Below, piece after piece: positions 36,519-45,783 of a stretch of 46,000 nt of DNA. Every line of letters starts with the position of its first letter. Positions within the stretch are counted from its first letter, which is position 1. Source of the DNA: Owenia fusiformis (taxonomy: Eukaryota > Annelida > Polychaeta > Sabellida > Oweniidae); the NCBI GenBank assembly GCA_903813345.2, contig CAIIXF020000037.1, positions 1-46,000 of the forward strand, given 5' to 3'. The position numbers and the translations under genes were made by a program. The notes under the pieces were generated by a model. The model saw only the letters and a list, made by a program, of their open reading frames with translations, had not been told where the DNA came from and searched no databases.

Positions 36519-37066
36519 GTTATCCCGTTCCCGGACTATGGTCCTGTGAACATCTCAATCTTTTGCCTGTGCGATTACAACATGGGAGAATTTTTTACTC
36601 ATCTTACACTTCAGATACCTACTTCAATAGATTCCTTGGTAATTTAGCATTCTTTTCGTGTAGTTGAATCCACAATTGTCTGGGTTTATCGGCAGAACGA
36701 AGACATTTTCGTTTTTGATCGCAATATTTGCGTGTAACATTTAACTTATTTCAACCGTCAAATTCCTCCATATTGGTACTTCCGGGCTACATCCGGGACA
36801 GCCAAACGGGGGATTCCCCTTTTAAATCCAACCGCCATTTTGAAAAGTGATGGAATCTCTCTCGATGAAAAAGAGAAAATGTTCCCGTTCTGCCGATATA
36901 CCCAGACAATCGGCGGTTCCAATATATTAGAAGTTACATCTTGAGTTCTATAATGCATTGAGGTAGGTATCTCAAGTGTAAGGGGCGTAGATAATTCTCC
37001 CAAGTTGTAATCGTACAGGCAAATGAATGCGCTCAGTGCAGGACTATAGTCCGGGAACGGGATAAC
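36519..37066. mobile_element. Inverted-repeat (foldback) element 2, arms ~205 bp
   Basis: The left arm 36519-36722 mirrors the right arm 36862-37066 around a 139-bp centre. Anchors are GTTATCCCGTTCCCGGACTA (left) and its complement ending at 37066, GATTACAAC-TGGGAGAAT, and TGTCTGGG-TTATCGGCAGAAC near the inner ends. The arms are clearly diverged but nearly gap-free over the first ~110 bp. A 126-codon frame on the minus strand (36758-37138) spans the right arm. The differences between arms change the peptide rather than preserve it, so a coding role is unlikely. Confidence 0.65.
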
Positions 37067-37680
37067 AAACGAGATATGCAAATTTTGAACTTTGACAACA
37101 CATGACCACTTGATTACCTCGTCCTCGGCCTTCTTCATGAATATTTCCGCTCTATTTACTATAAATGAAGAAAATTAATCGGGATAATGATAATAAATGA
37201 CTAGATCTAATAAATTCCCGCACAAATGGAATTTAGCAATACGCTTCCATAATGTTGCTCCCGCTCCAACGCCCTTGCTCCACGTGTTATTTGTTTACAA
37301 ATAGACTGACGTCACTGGCTAAATCGCGTTTATCGTGAGAATTGGCAGTGCCAAAATGGCTTGACCTAATCAATGGCTTCGCTACAAGAAGCGTCTGTAC
37401 ATTTTATGAATATCTTCAGTAAGAGGACAATATACGAAAAAATAATATTGTGATTTCTTTATAAGGTAATCATTTTATCATTAAACAAACTTATTTGTAA
37501 CATTTATACAACACCACATTTTACAATAGGTGACTTACAGTATGAATATTTATTCAGACGAAGGATACAGTCTAATTTCCTAATTATGGTGGTCTGAAAG
37601 CCCATAATTTCCAATATTGTCTAGATACATATCCCTTAAAATTTGTATATTTTACATTTTGTAAAATCTCATCCACTGAT
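37067..37680. other. No gene seen
   Basis: Unique AT-rich DNA. It includes a TGACGTCA site near 37309, close to CpG-containing sequence (37250-37400) that could be a promoter, but no exon could be tied to it. Confidence 0.4.
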
Positions 37681-37682
37681 TT

Positions 37683-37760
37683 ATGGTCTCTTGTAAATTC
37701 TCTTATTTTTAACATGGGAAATCCTCACTTCAGCAAATCCACCTGTCATTTATTTATGTC
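37683..37760 (+). repeat. Dispersed duplicate, copy 1
   Basis: ATGGTCTCT...AACATGGGAAATC.TCACTTCAGCAAAT...GTCATTTATTTATGT also occurs at 39350-39425 in the same orientation with a few differences. Here it lies 275 bp before foldback element 3. Confidence 0.75.
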
Positions 37761-37768
37761 CCCAACTG

Positions 37769-37840
37769 TAAGTTACATAAACGGTTTTTCGAAAAACAGT
37801 TAAGATCTGCACTTTTAACCCGAACCGTTTGTGTAACTTA
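37769..37840. repeat. 72-bp hairpin-forming inverted repeat
   Basis: TAAGTTACATAAACGGTTTT (from 37769) mirrors CGAACCGTTTGTGTAACTTA (37821-37840). One mismatch and a small loop-side difference suggest a very short foldback element. Confidence 0.65.
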
Positions 37841-38034
37841 AGTGAGGAATTAAATCGATGATTCTGTTGTCTTCTGAGCTATGCCTATTTTTCGCAAACA
37901 TGTTCATTTTCTAAAACATATGATGCTGATACATGTTTGTGAGAAAAAATGTTGTGGGGATTCTGCCTACAATGCGTGAAATAAGGAAAAAAGAAAAATC
38001 GTACCTTCGACGTTCCGACATTTTGTTACCAAAA

Positions 38035-38886
38035 TCACCCTATGCAGACAGAGCCTGTGGGAAATATTGGGTGCGGAGCAAATGAGCGGAGGGTGCGGAG
38101 CTAACGGTCATTTTTGAATCTAAATTTGGGATATTTCTGAAACTAAGCCGTTTTGGGACTTCAAATATACCAAGATATGTGTATTTGACACCAAATACCA
38201 ATAAAATTGTGAAAATAGTAGTGCAATTCATTTAATAGCGACGCAGTATCCCTTAAACATTTCCCAGACCTATATATTTTGAGACTATCCTTTTAATACT
38301 GCGTCCCCAGCATTCATAAAAAATGGTGTTCAAGATACACTACCCATGCAAATTATTTTGGCATCTTGGAAGCCAGGCAGTATCTGTGTGATTTTATAAA
38401 AATTCGGAAATGTTCTTCAGATATGAGCCCCCTCTAAATATTGGGTGCGGAGCTACGTTTATGGAGCTGCTCCGCACCCAATATTTAGAGGGGGCTCATA
38501 TCTGAAAAACATTCCGAATTTTTATAAAATCACACAGATACTGCCTGGCTTCCAAGATGCAAAAATAATTTGTATAGATTTTGTACCTTGAACACCATTT
38601 TTTATGAATGCTGGGGACTCAGTATTAAAAGGATAATTTCAAAATATATAGGTCTGGGAAAGGTTTAAGGCACACTGCGTCGCTATAGAATGAATTGCGC
38701 TACTATTTTCACAATTGTATTGATATTTGGTGTCAAATACACATATCTTGGTATATTTGAAGTCCCAAAACGGCTTAGTTTCAGAAATATCCCAAATTTA
38801 AATTCAAAAATGACCGTTAGCTCCGCACCCTCCGCTCATTTGCTCCGCACCCAATATTTCCCACAGGCTCTGTCTGCATAGGGTGA
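38035..38886. mobile_element. Large palindrome (foldback element 3), arms ~410 bp
   Basis: The structure begins TCACCCTATGCAGACAGAGC and ends with its complement, GCTCTGTCTGCATAGGGTGA. The arms stay highly similar inward to GGGTGCGGAGCT near 38453, leaving a loop of only a few bases around 38455-38465. Arm differences are scattered substitutions and small indels. The mirrored 63-codon open frames at 38040-38231 (minus) and 38690-38881 (plus) are a consequence of the palindrome. No transposase is encoded. A transcript across it would form a long double-stranded RNA. Confidence 0.85.
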
Positions 38887-39180
38887 AAATGAACCGTTTC
38901 GGTAACCAGTGTAATCGAGCGGATCACCAGTGAATAGATAGCATACTATATTTAGGGAGTTCTTTAATTTTTTTGAAAATAACATGGCAGAGAAGCATTG
39001 AAATATGAGGTCACAGATATGATAGCTAAACTACAAAGCAAACTAAAATAAACAAAAGTAAGAACATGTATAAATGTTTCTATTTTTACATGTTCTGTTT
39101 CAATGTGGTCCTTTAATTGCTTATTTTTTAGATTCAGAGAAGTTCCAAACATTCAAAATTTGACTGTAATCTCATCTACT
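38887..39180. other. No gene seen
   Basis: AT-rich unique sequence between foldback elements. The 62-codon minus-strand frame here has no recognisable feature. Confidence 0.5.
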
Positions 39181-39330
39181 CTACGACCCCCACTTAAATT
39201 TGTAAAAAAGTGGGGGTAACCAAACTCGTCTGGCCCTGTTATCCACTCCCTGATTCTGAAATGTCGTAGACCAACAACGTCAGGCGTAGATAACTGGGCC
39301 ATACGGGTTTTTGTTAAAGTGGGGGTAGAA
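39181..39330. mobile_element. 150-bp foldback element with CCCCCACTT ends
   Basis: CTACGACCCCCACTT at the left mirrors AAGTGGGGGTAG at the right (39317-39328). Internally TCTGGCCCTGTTATC (left half) mirrors GATAACTGGGCCATA (right half). A second GTGGGGGTAA inside the left arm makes an additional hairpin. No coding capacity. Confidence 0.65.
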
Positions 39331-39349
39331 TGCGATAAATCGCATGATG

Positions 39350-39425
39350 TATGGTCTCTCTAAAATTCTCTTTTTAACATGGGAAATCGTCACTTCAGCA
39401 AATTCACATGTCATTTATTTATGTT
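39350..39425 (+). repeat. Dispersed duplicate, copy 2
   Basis: Copy of 37683-37760. Here it lies almost directly against a fragment of the foldback 3 arm, so the 275-bp spacer of copy 1 is missing. Confidence 0.75.
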
Positions 39426-39432
39426 CCAAAAT

Positions 39433-39516
39433 TCACCCTATGTAGACAGAGCCTGTGGGAAATATTGGGTGCGGAGCAAATGAGAGGAGGGTGCTGAGCT
39501 AACGGTCATTTTTGAA
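39433..39516 (+). repeat. Third, truncated copy of foldback 3 arm end
   Basis: TTCACCCTATGTAGACAGAG...GCTAACGGTCATTTTTGAA matches 38035-38118 with a few changes, then stops. Together with the neighbouring duplicate it indicates a segmental duplication with internal loss. Confidence 0.8.
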
Positions 39517-39840
39517 AAAATTCTTTCAAAATCATGCAGTTTTCACCATTTTGAGCACTTCTCAAGTGATTTTGTCCATATTTGGGCCAAAATTGTCAAA
39601 TGTGAACCCCCCTGGAAATTTTTGAAAAATGAACCCCCCTTGGCAAATCCTGGCTACGGGCCTGATTATTGATATTTATATTTTTAATCGAAATGGTGTT
39701 TGTTATAAGCACACGCCTTTTAACAATTGATAGAGACTGAAAAGTGTATTTCATCTTCAGCAAATCTGAAATTAAGCTTTGTTTTTATTGATCGAATTCA
39801 ATGAAAGTTAATTTCTTTTAAGTTAAGTTAACTTTTATCA
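39517..39840. other. No gene seen
   Basis: AT-rich sequence containing two nearby copies of TGAACCCCCCT (about 39601 and 39631). No coding frame is supported. Confidence 0.5.
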
Positions 39841-40020
39841 GCCTTTAAAAAAACTACTATTGTCATCTGTTTTTCCATCTTAGTGTACAATAGTTCTCTA
39901 CTCTGTTTTCAGAAGTAGGAGATGAACCAGATTTTTGTAGCTTTCATCCATGATAACCCTGAGACCTTGTTGGTTGTGTTTAGATGATGGTGTTTCATAC
40001 TAATCAGGTATATTATTTCA
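39841..40020 (+). repeat. Direct duplicate with exon-like borders, copy 1
   Basis: Shares with 40348-40500 the words ACTACTATTGTC, TTCTGTTTTCAG-like acceptor, CATGATAACCCTGAGA and TAATCAGGTA. An acceptor-like CTCTGTTTTCAG ends at 39912 and a donor-like CAG|GTATAT is at 40007/40008. That encloses 95 bases with stops in all three forward frames, so if spliced it would be a non-coding or untranslated exon. Confidence 0.55.
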
Positions 40021-40347
40021 TCGTTTGATTTAATTAACTTGCATCATTTGTGGCTCTTTGCTTCAGAAAGTATTCATTTGTATTTAATGCAGTTATTATT
40101 TAACTTTCACAGTTTCACAGCAAATGAGATACTGTAAATTGCTTTAATTTGGTGCTATTTAATTTGGCGCCCTGTGCAAATTTTAAAAGTATGACTGCTA
40201 TATAATTAAGTTCTTTTAAAAGGTTTGAACTTAATCCTGATTGACACAATGTTAAAACATCTCAGTAGATTTACTCATCATATTCACAATTTAAAGGTCT
40301 TATCTTAATCAATACAATTTGAAATAAAAGTATAAAATAAAGTAACA
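40021..40347. other. No gene seen
   Basis: AT-rich spacer between the two exon-like duplicates. Confidence 0.5.
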
Positions 40348-40500
40348 GTCTTTTAAAGTACTACTATTGTCCTCTATTTTCCCATCTACCTATTCTGTTT
40401 TCAGGATTGTTGTAGCCTTCACCCATGATAACCCTGAGATGATTTTGGCTGTGTTGAGATGAGTGGTGTTATGCTAATCAGGTAGGCCTATATTATTTCT
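40348..40500 (+). repeat. Direct duplicate with exon-like borders, copy 2
   Basis: Acceptor-like TTCTGTTTTCAG ends at 40404 and donor-like CAG|GTAGGC is at 40481/40482, enclosing 77 bases. It lacks about 18 bases after the acceptor relative to copy 1. The differences between copies would all change amino acids, which argues against protein coding. Confidence 0.55.
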
Positions 40501-40780
40501 AGAGGTGTCACACTGACCCGAAGTTGACCTGCCATATTTTATCTCAGAAAGTTAAGAGTCATTCTCAGGTATCTACTTTCCTACCGTTCCAACATTTCAA
40601 ATTATTATCCAATAGAATATTTTAATAAATAGATCTCTAGTTAAATCACTGGATGAAGATTATGAGAGTCAACGAAGGAATGTTTTGGCTATATGATTCT
40701 ACTGTAGAAATACAAAAGGATAGTACAAAAAGCTACTAGGGATCTATAAACAGATGAGCATAGGGATTGTTTTACCCCAG

Positions 40781-40844
40781 AGTAGTCCCAAAAAGTCTCC
40801 TGAGACAAAGATCAGATCTGGTGGAAGAAAGATTACACCCTCAG
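40781..40844 (+). CDS. Possible internal exon of an unidentified gene
   Basis: TTGTTTTACCCCAG is a fair splice acceptor and CCTCAG|GTGCAT a fair donor. The 64 bases between them are open and read SSPKKSPETKIRSGGRKITP plus Ser, a hydrophilic, Lys/Arg/Ser-rich peptide typical of a disordered region. The exon would start in phase 0 and end one base into a codon, which matches the phase needed by the exon-like segment at 41426. I do not recognise the protein. A chance open frame is a real alternative. Confidence 0.25.
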
Positions 40845-41425
40845 GTGCATTTTCAGATAACCAACTAATAAAATGTTTATACTACAAGTCTCTAAAATAT
40901 TTCAGACAAACTAGCAGTACAAGCAGAATGGAACATTTGACGGTTTGAAAGTTAGGCAGTCTAGAGTCCTCTGAGCTTGGGGAGTTGCGAGGAAAGTGAC
41001 TTCGGTAAGTCCAGGTTAATCTATTATTCATTATAGAAGTATTTTATATATATTAAGTTTACAGCAGAATCAAATCTAGCAAGATCCTTGTCATTCTATT
41101 CTAAAAATATAAAGTGCAGACTTTACCTCAGGAATACTAGAGTATTTTACCAAAGAATTTTACAATTATGTATTTTATTTTATATATATGGCTTCCATAT
41201 TTATATTTGGAAGAATTTAAAAATTTTCCCGATTTTCGCACTTTTAATCCTCAATAACTTACTGATTTACAACACATTGTAGACCTTGGAGACATATTGT
41301 ATCTGAGATTGTAAAGAATAGATCGCTAGCTCAATTTTGGTTGAAAATGACACTGCAAAATATACAGAGTGGGTATGGGTATACAGGTAACATTTCATAC
41401 TTTTCAATAGATTGATTTTTTCCAG

Positions 41426-41541
41426 GAAAATGTCCAAAAACAAGCAGAAATGGCAATGTGTTAAACATGCAACCAGGGAAACAACGACTGAGCTGTACAA
41501 GTCATTTGAAAAAACATTTGGAAAGTGATGAGGACCAATGA
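41426..41541 (+). CDS. Possible terminal exon of the same unidentified gene
   Basis: TTGATTTTTTCCAG is a good acceptor. Entered in the phase left by the segment at 40781-40844, the frame is open for 37 further codons, with Cys, Lys and Ser, and ends in an acidic tail (ESDEDQ) before TGA at 41539-41541. A second frame, starting at ATG 41430 and stopping at 41526-41528, is also open and lysine-rich, so the frame is not settled. An ATTAAA polyadenylation-like word occurs about 75 bp after the stop. No domain is recognised. Confidence 0.22.
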
Positions 41542-41830
41542 GAGCTCATGCTTTCAAGGAAAAATGAACACTTAGCATAAACAATATCTGTTCCGAGAAG
41601 CAAGCCAGTTTGAATTAAATTTTTATCTCTATGACAAGTAACGGGACAGTACTTTTAAGATTGCATAGATATAATGGCTTCATATCTGAAACATGCAATT
41701 TTTCTAGATTTATTCCCAACTTAAAATGGTCATTATTGCTTTTTGAAAATCAATACCATGTTAACTAATAGAGCATTTGTTCAAGCTCAAATTAGAATAT
41801 TTATTCATTCCCGTTCAGAAAAATAACAAT
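41542..41830. other. No gene seen
   Basis: AT-rich sequence between the exon-like segment and the next MITE. It could be 3' untranslated sequence if the exon is real. Confidence 0.4.
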
Positions 41831-41834
41831 ATAA

Positions 41835-42391
41835 CCCCTAAACAGTTAGGCTATAGATAATTACATTCATAGTAAAGGGGGTGAATAGATCTGCCGAGAT
41901 CTGGGCACAATCTCGGAAATGAAATATCGAAATATCATCAAAGTTAATCCCATACTTAGTAGTGTTATAGGTAAATAACATGCGGGAATATAATTGATAT
42001 CTGAGTTGAGCGGGAGATATACAAGGGTTATGTACTGGGAGGTTTTGGATACAGGTTTTATCCCAAGGGAAATATGTGTATATCCCGACGGACCGCAGGG
42101 ACCAAGGGATATACACATATTTCCCGAGGTTATCAAACTCATAAATGTGAAAATCTTTTTTTTAAAAATGTGAAAAAAAATTTGGGGAAAAATGGGAAAT
42201 TTCAATGCATATTTAATTCTCATAATCTACTAAGTATAGGATAAATCAGTTATTAAATGCTCGATTTTTGATACAGTGTATATCCCTCAGTAAATACAAT
42301 ATAGTCACGATTTATTAGTTAAAATATGCCTAATTCAATTTTAAGACAAGCCAGAACGGCAAATCTCCCCTGCCCCTTAACCGTTTAGGGG
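41835..42391. mobile_element. piggyBac-like MITE, 557 bp
   Basis: The left end CCCCTAAACAGTTAG (41835-41849) and the complement of the right end (42377-42391), CCCCTAAACGGTTAA, match at 13 of 15 positions. The CCCYT-type terminus and flanking ATAA (41831-41834) versus TTAA (42392-42395) fit a piggyBac-type TTAA target duplication with one changed base. No transposase is encoded. Overlapping minus-strand frames of 92 and 118 codons have no recognisable domain and are regarded as chance. AGATCTGCCGAGATCT (41888-41903) and a long hairpin (42067-42125) lie inside. Confidence 0.7.
42067..42125. repeat. Perfect 20-bp stem hairpin inside the MITE
   Basis: GGGAAATATGTGTATATCCC (42067-42086) and its exact complement (42106-42125) flank a 19-base loop. 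The perfect match inside an otherwise older-looking element is notable. Confidence 0.85.
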
Positions 42392-42395
42392 TTAA

Positions 42396-42649
42396 TAAAA
42401 TACTCAATAAAACTTATTAACGATAGGATAGATTTTTGATAGATGACATACGAGACTGTAATTATATTTAAGTTCAATTCTGTGTGTCAATATTCTCTAT
42501 TTGGATGCTCAAAAAAGTTCTTGTGTATTAACTCATTAATTATTGGAAAAACAATATACATTTGTTAATAAGTCAAAGCATAAGTTAGTTGTGTTTTACC
42601 TTCACATGTGAAAATGTTAGGCTTAGTGTGTTATATATAATTTTACTGA
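42396..42649. other. No gene seen
   Basis: AT-rich spacer before the second satellite. Confidence 0.5.
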
Positions 42650-45320
42650 ACATCGGTGTCTGCATCTTCCTGTACAGGAACTTTAAATTATGTTCATGTA
42701 ATGATTCATTTAACTGGACGTTAGTCATTACTATCACTAGATCTTGTTGATGGCATAATTAAGGTTACTAGAACATTCCTTGCATGTGTTGTCCTAACTT
42801 GATGTAACCAGAAGTTATGAATTTGCCATGTATGTGACAAGCACGTTACAGTCTCTTTATTTTGGCAAAGTCGTTGTTAAGGTTGGTACTACATTCCTGG
42901 CTCGTGATATCTAAGTCGAACGTAACTTGTATACTCATTTATGCGTGTCCACACTTTCCTTTGCCTACAACGTTCTATAGTTAATGTTACCAGAACTTTA
43001 ACTTGGCCACGTATATGTGACGTTGCATTAGCACGTTACAGTCTGTTATTTTATTTTTGCAGTCATTGTAAGGTTGCTACTACATTCCTAGCACATGATA
43101 TTTAAGTAAAATGTAACGTTGTATAAACATCTGTGCGAGTCCAGACCTTCCTGTGCCCACATCGGTCCAAGACAAACGTTACCAGAACTTTAAACTGGCC
43201 AGGTATATGTTACGTTGCATAAGCACATTACAGTTTCACTATTTTTGCGAAGTCATTGTTAAGGTTGGTTCTACATTCCTGGCACGTAATATTTAAGTCA
43301 AATGTAACGTTCTTTAAACATCTGTGCGAGTCCACACCTTCCTGTACCTACAACGTTCCATAATTAACGTACCAGAACTTAAAACTGGCCACGTATATGT
43401 GACGTTGCATAAGCACATTACAGTCTCGTTATTTTTGCGAAGTTATCGTTTAGGTTGGTTCTACGTTCCTGGCACGTGATATTTAAGTCAAATGTAACGT
43501 TCTTTGAACATCTGTGCGAGTCCACAACTTCCTGTACCTACAACGTTCCATAATTAACGTATCAGAAATTTAGATTGGCCACGTATTTATGACGTAATGT
43601 AAGTACGTTACATTTTCGTTATTTTGGCGAAGTCATCGTCTAGGTTGGTTCCACGTTCCTGGCACGTGATATTTAAGTCAAATGTAACGTTCTTTAAACA
43701 TCTGTGCGAGTCCACACCTTCCTGTACCTACAACGTTCCATATCAACGTTACCAGAAATTTAGATTGGCCACGTATATATGACGTAATGTGAGTACGTTA
43801 CATTTTCGTTATTTTGGTGACGTAATTGTTAAGGTCGCTACTACGTTCCTGACACGTGATATTTAAGTCAAATGTAACGTTCTTTAAACATCTATGCGAG
43901 TCCACACCTTCCTGTACCTACAACGTTCCATATCAACGTTACCAGAAATTTAGATTGGCCACGTATATATGACGTAATGTAAGTACGTTACAGTTTCGTT
44001 ATTTTGGCGACGTAATTGTTAAGGTCGCTACTACGTTCCTGACACGTGATATTTAAGTCAAATGTAACGTTCTTTAAACATCTGTGCGAGTCCACACCTT
44101 CCTGTACCTACAACGTTCCATATCAACGTTACCAGAAATTTAGATTGGCCACGTATTTATGACGTAATGTAAGTACGTTACATTTTCGTTATTTTGGCGA
44201 AGTCATCGTTTAGGTTGGTTCTACGTTCCTGGCACGTGATATTTAAGTCAAATGTAACGTTCTTTAAACATCTGTGCGAGTCCACACCTTCCTGTACCTA
44301 CAACGTTCCATATCAACGTTACCAGAAATTTAGATTGGCCACGTATTTATGACGTAATGTAAGTACGTTACATTTTCGTTATTTTGGTGACGTAATTGTT
44401 AAGGTCGCTACTACGTTCCTGACACGTGATATTTAAGTCAAATGTAACGTTCTTTAAACATCTATGCGAGTCCACACCTTCCTGTACCTACAACGTTCCA
44501 TATCAACGTTACCAGAAATTTAGATTGGCCACGTATATATGACGTAATGTAAGTACGTTACAGTTTCGTTATTTTGGCAACGTTATTGTTAAGGTCGCTA
44601 CTACGTTCCTGACACGTGATATGTAAGTCAAATGTAACGTTCTTTAAACATCTGTGCGAGTCCACACCTTCCTGTACCTACAACGTTCCATATCAACGTT
44701 ACCAGAAATTTAGATTGGCCACGTATTTATGACGTAATGTAAGTACGTTACATTTTCGTTATTTTGGTGACGTAATTTTTAAGGTCGCTACTACGTTCCT
44801 GACACGTGATATTTAAGTCAAATGTAACGTTCTTTAAACATCTGTGCGAGTCCACACCTTCCTGTACCTACAACGTTCCATATCAACGTTACCAGAAATT
44901 TAGATTGGCCACGTATTTATGACGTAATGTAAGTACGTTACATTTTCGTTATTTTGGTGACGTAATTGTTAAGGTCGCTACTACGTTCCTGACACGTGAT
45001 ATTTAAGTCAAATGTAACGTTCTTTAAACATCTATGCGAGTCCACACCTTCCTGTACCTACAACGTTCCATATCAACGTTACCAGAAATTTAGATTGGCC
45101 ACGTATATATGACGTAATGTAAGTACGTTACAGTTTCGTTATTTTGGCGACGTAATTGTTAAGGTCGCTACTACGTTCCTGACACGTGATATTTAAGTCA
45201 AATGTAACGTTCTTTAAACATCTGTGCGAGTCCACACCTTCCTGTACCTACAACGTTCCATATTTAACGTTGCTACAACTTGAGACATATATTCTGACGA
45301 CGTTATCACAACGTAAAATT
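42650..45320. repeat. ACGT-rich satellite 2, 190-bp period
   Basis: ACGTGATATTTAAGTCAAAT recurs at 43474, 43664, 43854, 44044, 44234, 44424, 44614, 44804, 44994 and 45184 (one-base changes in some), exactly every 190 bp. Degenerate copies extend left to about 42650, giving roughly 14 in all. A typical monomer has nine ACGT tetramers, including a CACGTG box and GACGTAATG. Two spacer types occur (AGGTTGGTTCTACGTTCC and AGGTCGCTACTACGTTCC). The right edge decays at 45265-45320 but keeps ACGT. The 61-codon frame starting in the last monomer is fortuitous. Confidence 0.93.
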
Positions 45321-45648
45321 GTTAGCTGGGTATACTACATTGTATCTTATTCTATATGGGCAATGATTTAGCCTATGTGACAAATTATTGATTAACAGTC
45401 ATTTGATATAATTATATGTGCAGTACTTTTGAAGGAATATTCCTTGTGTTACGTACGAAAATAACAGAAAGTAAAAACAGCAATTAAAATATAACAATGT
45501 ACAGTAATATATTTTTGAAAACTAAATGCGATAACAATAATATATAAAAGTCAATACTTATGATATGCAGATGTAGATAAATGTCGTTGACGATCCTTGA
45601 GAATGTTCCAGATCACGAAATGTTTCAATAATCGTTAATAGTTTTCCA
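45321..45648. other. No gene seen
   Basis: AT-rich sequence with one 14-bp perfect palindrome, AAGGAATATTCCTT, at 45432-45445. Confidence 0.5.
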
Positions 45649-45783
45649 ATGTTTGTAATAATCCAATAATGTTCGTCGTAATCCTAGAATGTTCGTATCC
45701 AATAATGTTTGATGATAATCTACAAATGTTTGATGATAATCCTCAAATGTTTATGATAATCCTTGAATGTATATTATAATCCG
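45649..45783. repeat. Degenerate 20-21-bp short tandem repeat
   Basis: Variants of AATGTTTGATGATAATCC recur about six or seven times with changes in length and sequence. No function is apparent. Confidence 0.6.

Noticed and set aside
36758-37138. 126-codon minus-strand frame as a gene, with a related 42-codon frame in the opposite arm.
   Set aside because: Most differences between the two arms change the amino acid, so the frame is not being preserved.
38040-38881. Two similar 63-codon frames as a duplicated gene pair.
   Set aside because: They are mirror images made by the large palindrome and show no protein features.
41838-42223. 92- and 118-codon minus-strand frames inside the piggyBac-like MITE.
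   Set aside because: They overlap each other, cross a perfect hairpin and have no transposase motif.
1471-45320. The two ACGT satellites as inverted terminal repeats of a foldback transposon.
   Set aside because: The reverse complement of the 190-bp monomer does not match the 119-bp monomer. The short shared words are in direct orientation.
45186-45371. 61-codon frame at the right edge of satellite 2.
   Set aside because: It is made from the last satellite monomer plus flank and is absent as a frame from the other monomers.
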